Shown here piece after piece: positions 5,948 to 6,616 of a stretch of DNA of 6,616 nt (positions within the stretch are counted from its first letter, which is position 1; each line of letters begins with the position of its first letter). The position numbers were made by a program, and so were the translations under genes. The stretch comes from Minisyncoccota bacterium (GTDB taxonomy: Bacteria > Patescibacteriota > Microgenomatia > UBA1400 > PJMF01). The notes below the pieces were generated by a model. It was not told the DNA's origin and did no database searches. It saw only the letters and a list, made by a program, of their open reading frames with translations. The DNA lies in assembly GCA_012799795.1 (NCBI GenBank), contig JAAZKO010000035.1, positions 1 through 6,616 on the forward strand, given 5' to 3'.

Positions 5948-5986
5948 TAAAAGTAAACTAGTAAACAGCGCTTTTAAAAAAAACAT

Positions 5987-6616
5987 TTATGGAAAAATTT
6001 TCTTGAACAAAGACTTGGCTCTTTCCGTAGCTCCTAAAAAAAATTCGCTTGATAAAATTTTCTTTAAATTTAAAGGAAAATCCCCAGTACTCGTAGCGCT
6101 AATATTACCTTGACGTTTGGCGTAAGCTAAGAGCCCAAGAGCCACAGCAAAATTAGCTTGCTTAATATCATCCGTCAAACCTAAAATATTACTCGGCTTA
6201 GCTAATCTAACCGACATTTTAGTGCTGTAACGAGCTACATCAACCAAATTATAAGTCAGTGCGCCACCGCCAGTGACCACTATTCCAGCTGGTAATTTAT
6301 TTTCATCCAACAAGCCAGCTTTCGCCAATTCTTCTAAAACTAAGGCAAAAATTTCTTTAATTCGTGGTTCCATAACAACATCAGTAACAAATTTTCGAGA
6401 AATAGGGTCGTGACTGCTAATACCTACTTTTTCTGGATCAAGCAAATCAAATTTCTTTTTACGTTTAGTAAATTCAGTTTTTGATTCTCCTGGCAAGGGG
6501 ACTAGTTTTATCTCTTCATCGCCACTTAAATAAAGTTTTAGCCTCTCAGCATCTTCTAGCGAAATGCGCAAACCTGAAGCAATGTCTTGAGTAATATATT
6601 TAGCTCCAACTGGAAT
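5987..6616 (-). CDS. ftsA: Cell division protein FtsA, C-terminal half (cut by window edge)
   Basis: This is the 3' part (209 residues) of FtsA, the actin-like ATPase that tethers FtsZ filaments to the membrane and starts divisome assembly. The visible part begins in the TQDIASGLRISLEDAERLK segment, typical of FtsA (ITxDIAxGLR), and continues through RKFVTDVVMEPRIKEIF. It reaches the nucleotide-binding VVTGGGALTYNLVDVA (TGGGA at visible residues 115-119), then ANFAVALGLLAYA. The last residues, ERAKSLFKKIFP, are basic and hydrophobic, as expected for the amphipathic membrane-targeting helix. The reading frame stays open to position 6616, so the TTG at 6571 is an internal leucine codon and not a start. 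About half of the protein, including domain 1C and the first ATP loop, lies outside. The FtsZ C-terminal peptide encoded next door is its expected binding partner. Confidence 0.95.
   Translation of the reverse strand: MPVGAKYITQDIASGLRISLEDAERLKLYLSGDEEIKLVPLPGESKTEFTKRKKKFDLLDPEKVGISSHDPISRKFVTDVVMEPRIKEIFALVLEELAKAGLLDENKLPAGIVVTGGGALTYNLVDVARYSTKMSVRLAKPSNILGLTDDIKQANFAVALGLLAYAKRQGNISATSTGDFPLNLKKILSSEFFLGATERAKSLFKKIFP

Noticed and set aside
5976..5983. Run of eight T residues just after the ftsA stop as a terminator.
   Set aside because: The preceding sequence, around GAAAATTTTTCC, is self-complementary without a usable loop, and no G-C rich stem precedes the run.
6569..6571. TTG at 6571-6569 as the start of a short protein.
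   Set aside because: The frame stays open to the window edge and the upstream residues (ITQDIASG-L-R) are typical FtsA, so this is an internal leucine codon.
1..6616. Mobile elements, CRISPR arrays, tRNA genes, attachment sites or a defence system.
   Set aside because: No transposase, integrase, regularly spaced repeats or tRNA-like cloverleaf was seen. The window is a housekeeping region with one notable RNA leader.

Overview
This is an AT-rich bacterial window in which every supported gene lies on the minus strand. In transcription order, from high to low coordinates, it holds ftsA (3' part only), ftsZ, ileS, rodA and rplU (5' part only). Coding density, the short AT-rich spacers, the small cell-wall and division gene set and a 'type 2' (eukaryote-like) isoleucyl-tRNA synthetase suggest a small-genome lineage such as Patescibacteria/CPR. 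That placement is an inference from protein flavour, and the window carries no rRNA or other decisive marker. UGA is not needed as a sense codon in any gene here.

Layout. 6616-5987 is the C-terminal half of FtsA, cut by the window edge. 5886-4585 is a complete FtsZ, preceded by a 100-bp AT-rich spacer with a promoter-like extended -10. 4584-4320 is the most interesting non-coding stretch: an extended -10 promoter followed by an RNA leader of about 190 nt that I read as a complete T-box riboswitch. It has a very short Stem I with an AUC (Ile) codon in its terminal loop, a Stem II with an S-turn-like loop, an H-type pseudoknot, an antiterminator with a UGGUACC bulge, and a competing intrinsic terminator. 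ileS follows (4319-1380), starting at an ATG downstream of the terminator. rodA (1330-215) follows after 49 bp, and rplU (184 to the window edge) after 30 bp.

How the parts work together. FtsA and FtsZ build the division ring and RodA polymerises peptidoglycan. IleRS charges tRNA-Ile, and the T-box upstream of it would sense uncharged tRNA-Ile and let RNA polymerase read into ileS. The ftsA-ftsZ-ileS neighbourhood resembles the distal end of the division/cell-wall cluster in Gram-positive bacteria, where a T-box-controlled ileS also lies downstream of ftsZ. No strong terminator or promoter is visible between ileS and rodA, so rodA may share the Ile-responsive transcript. rplU has its own promoter-like element so close to its ATG that the mRNA would be almost leaderless.

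The main finding is the ultrashort-Stem-I T-box coupled to transcription termination. Ultrashort T-boxes are best known from actinobacterial ileS genes, where they act on translation.
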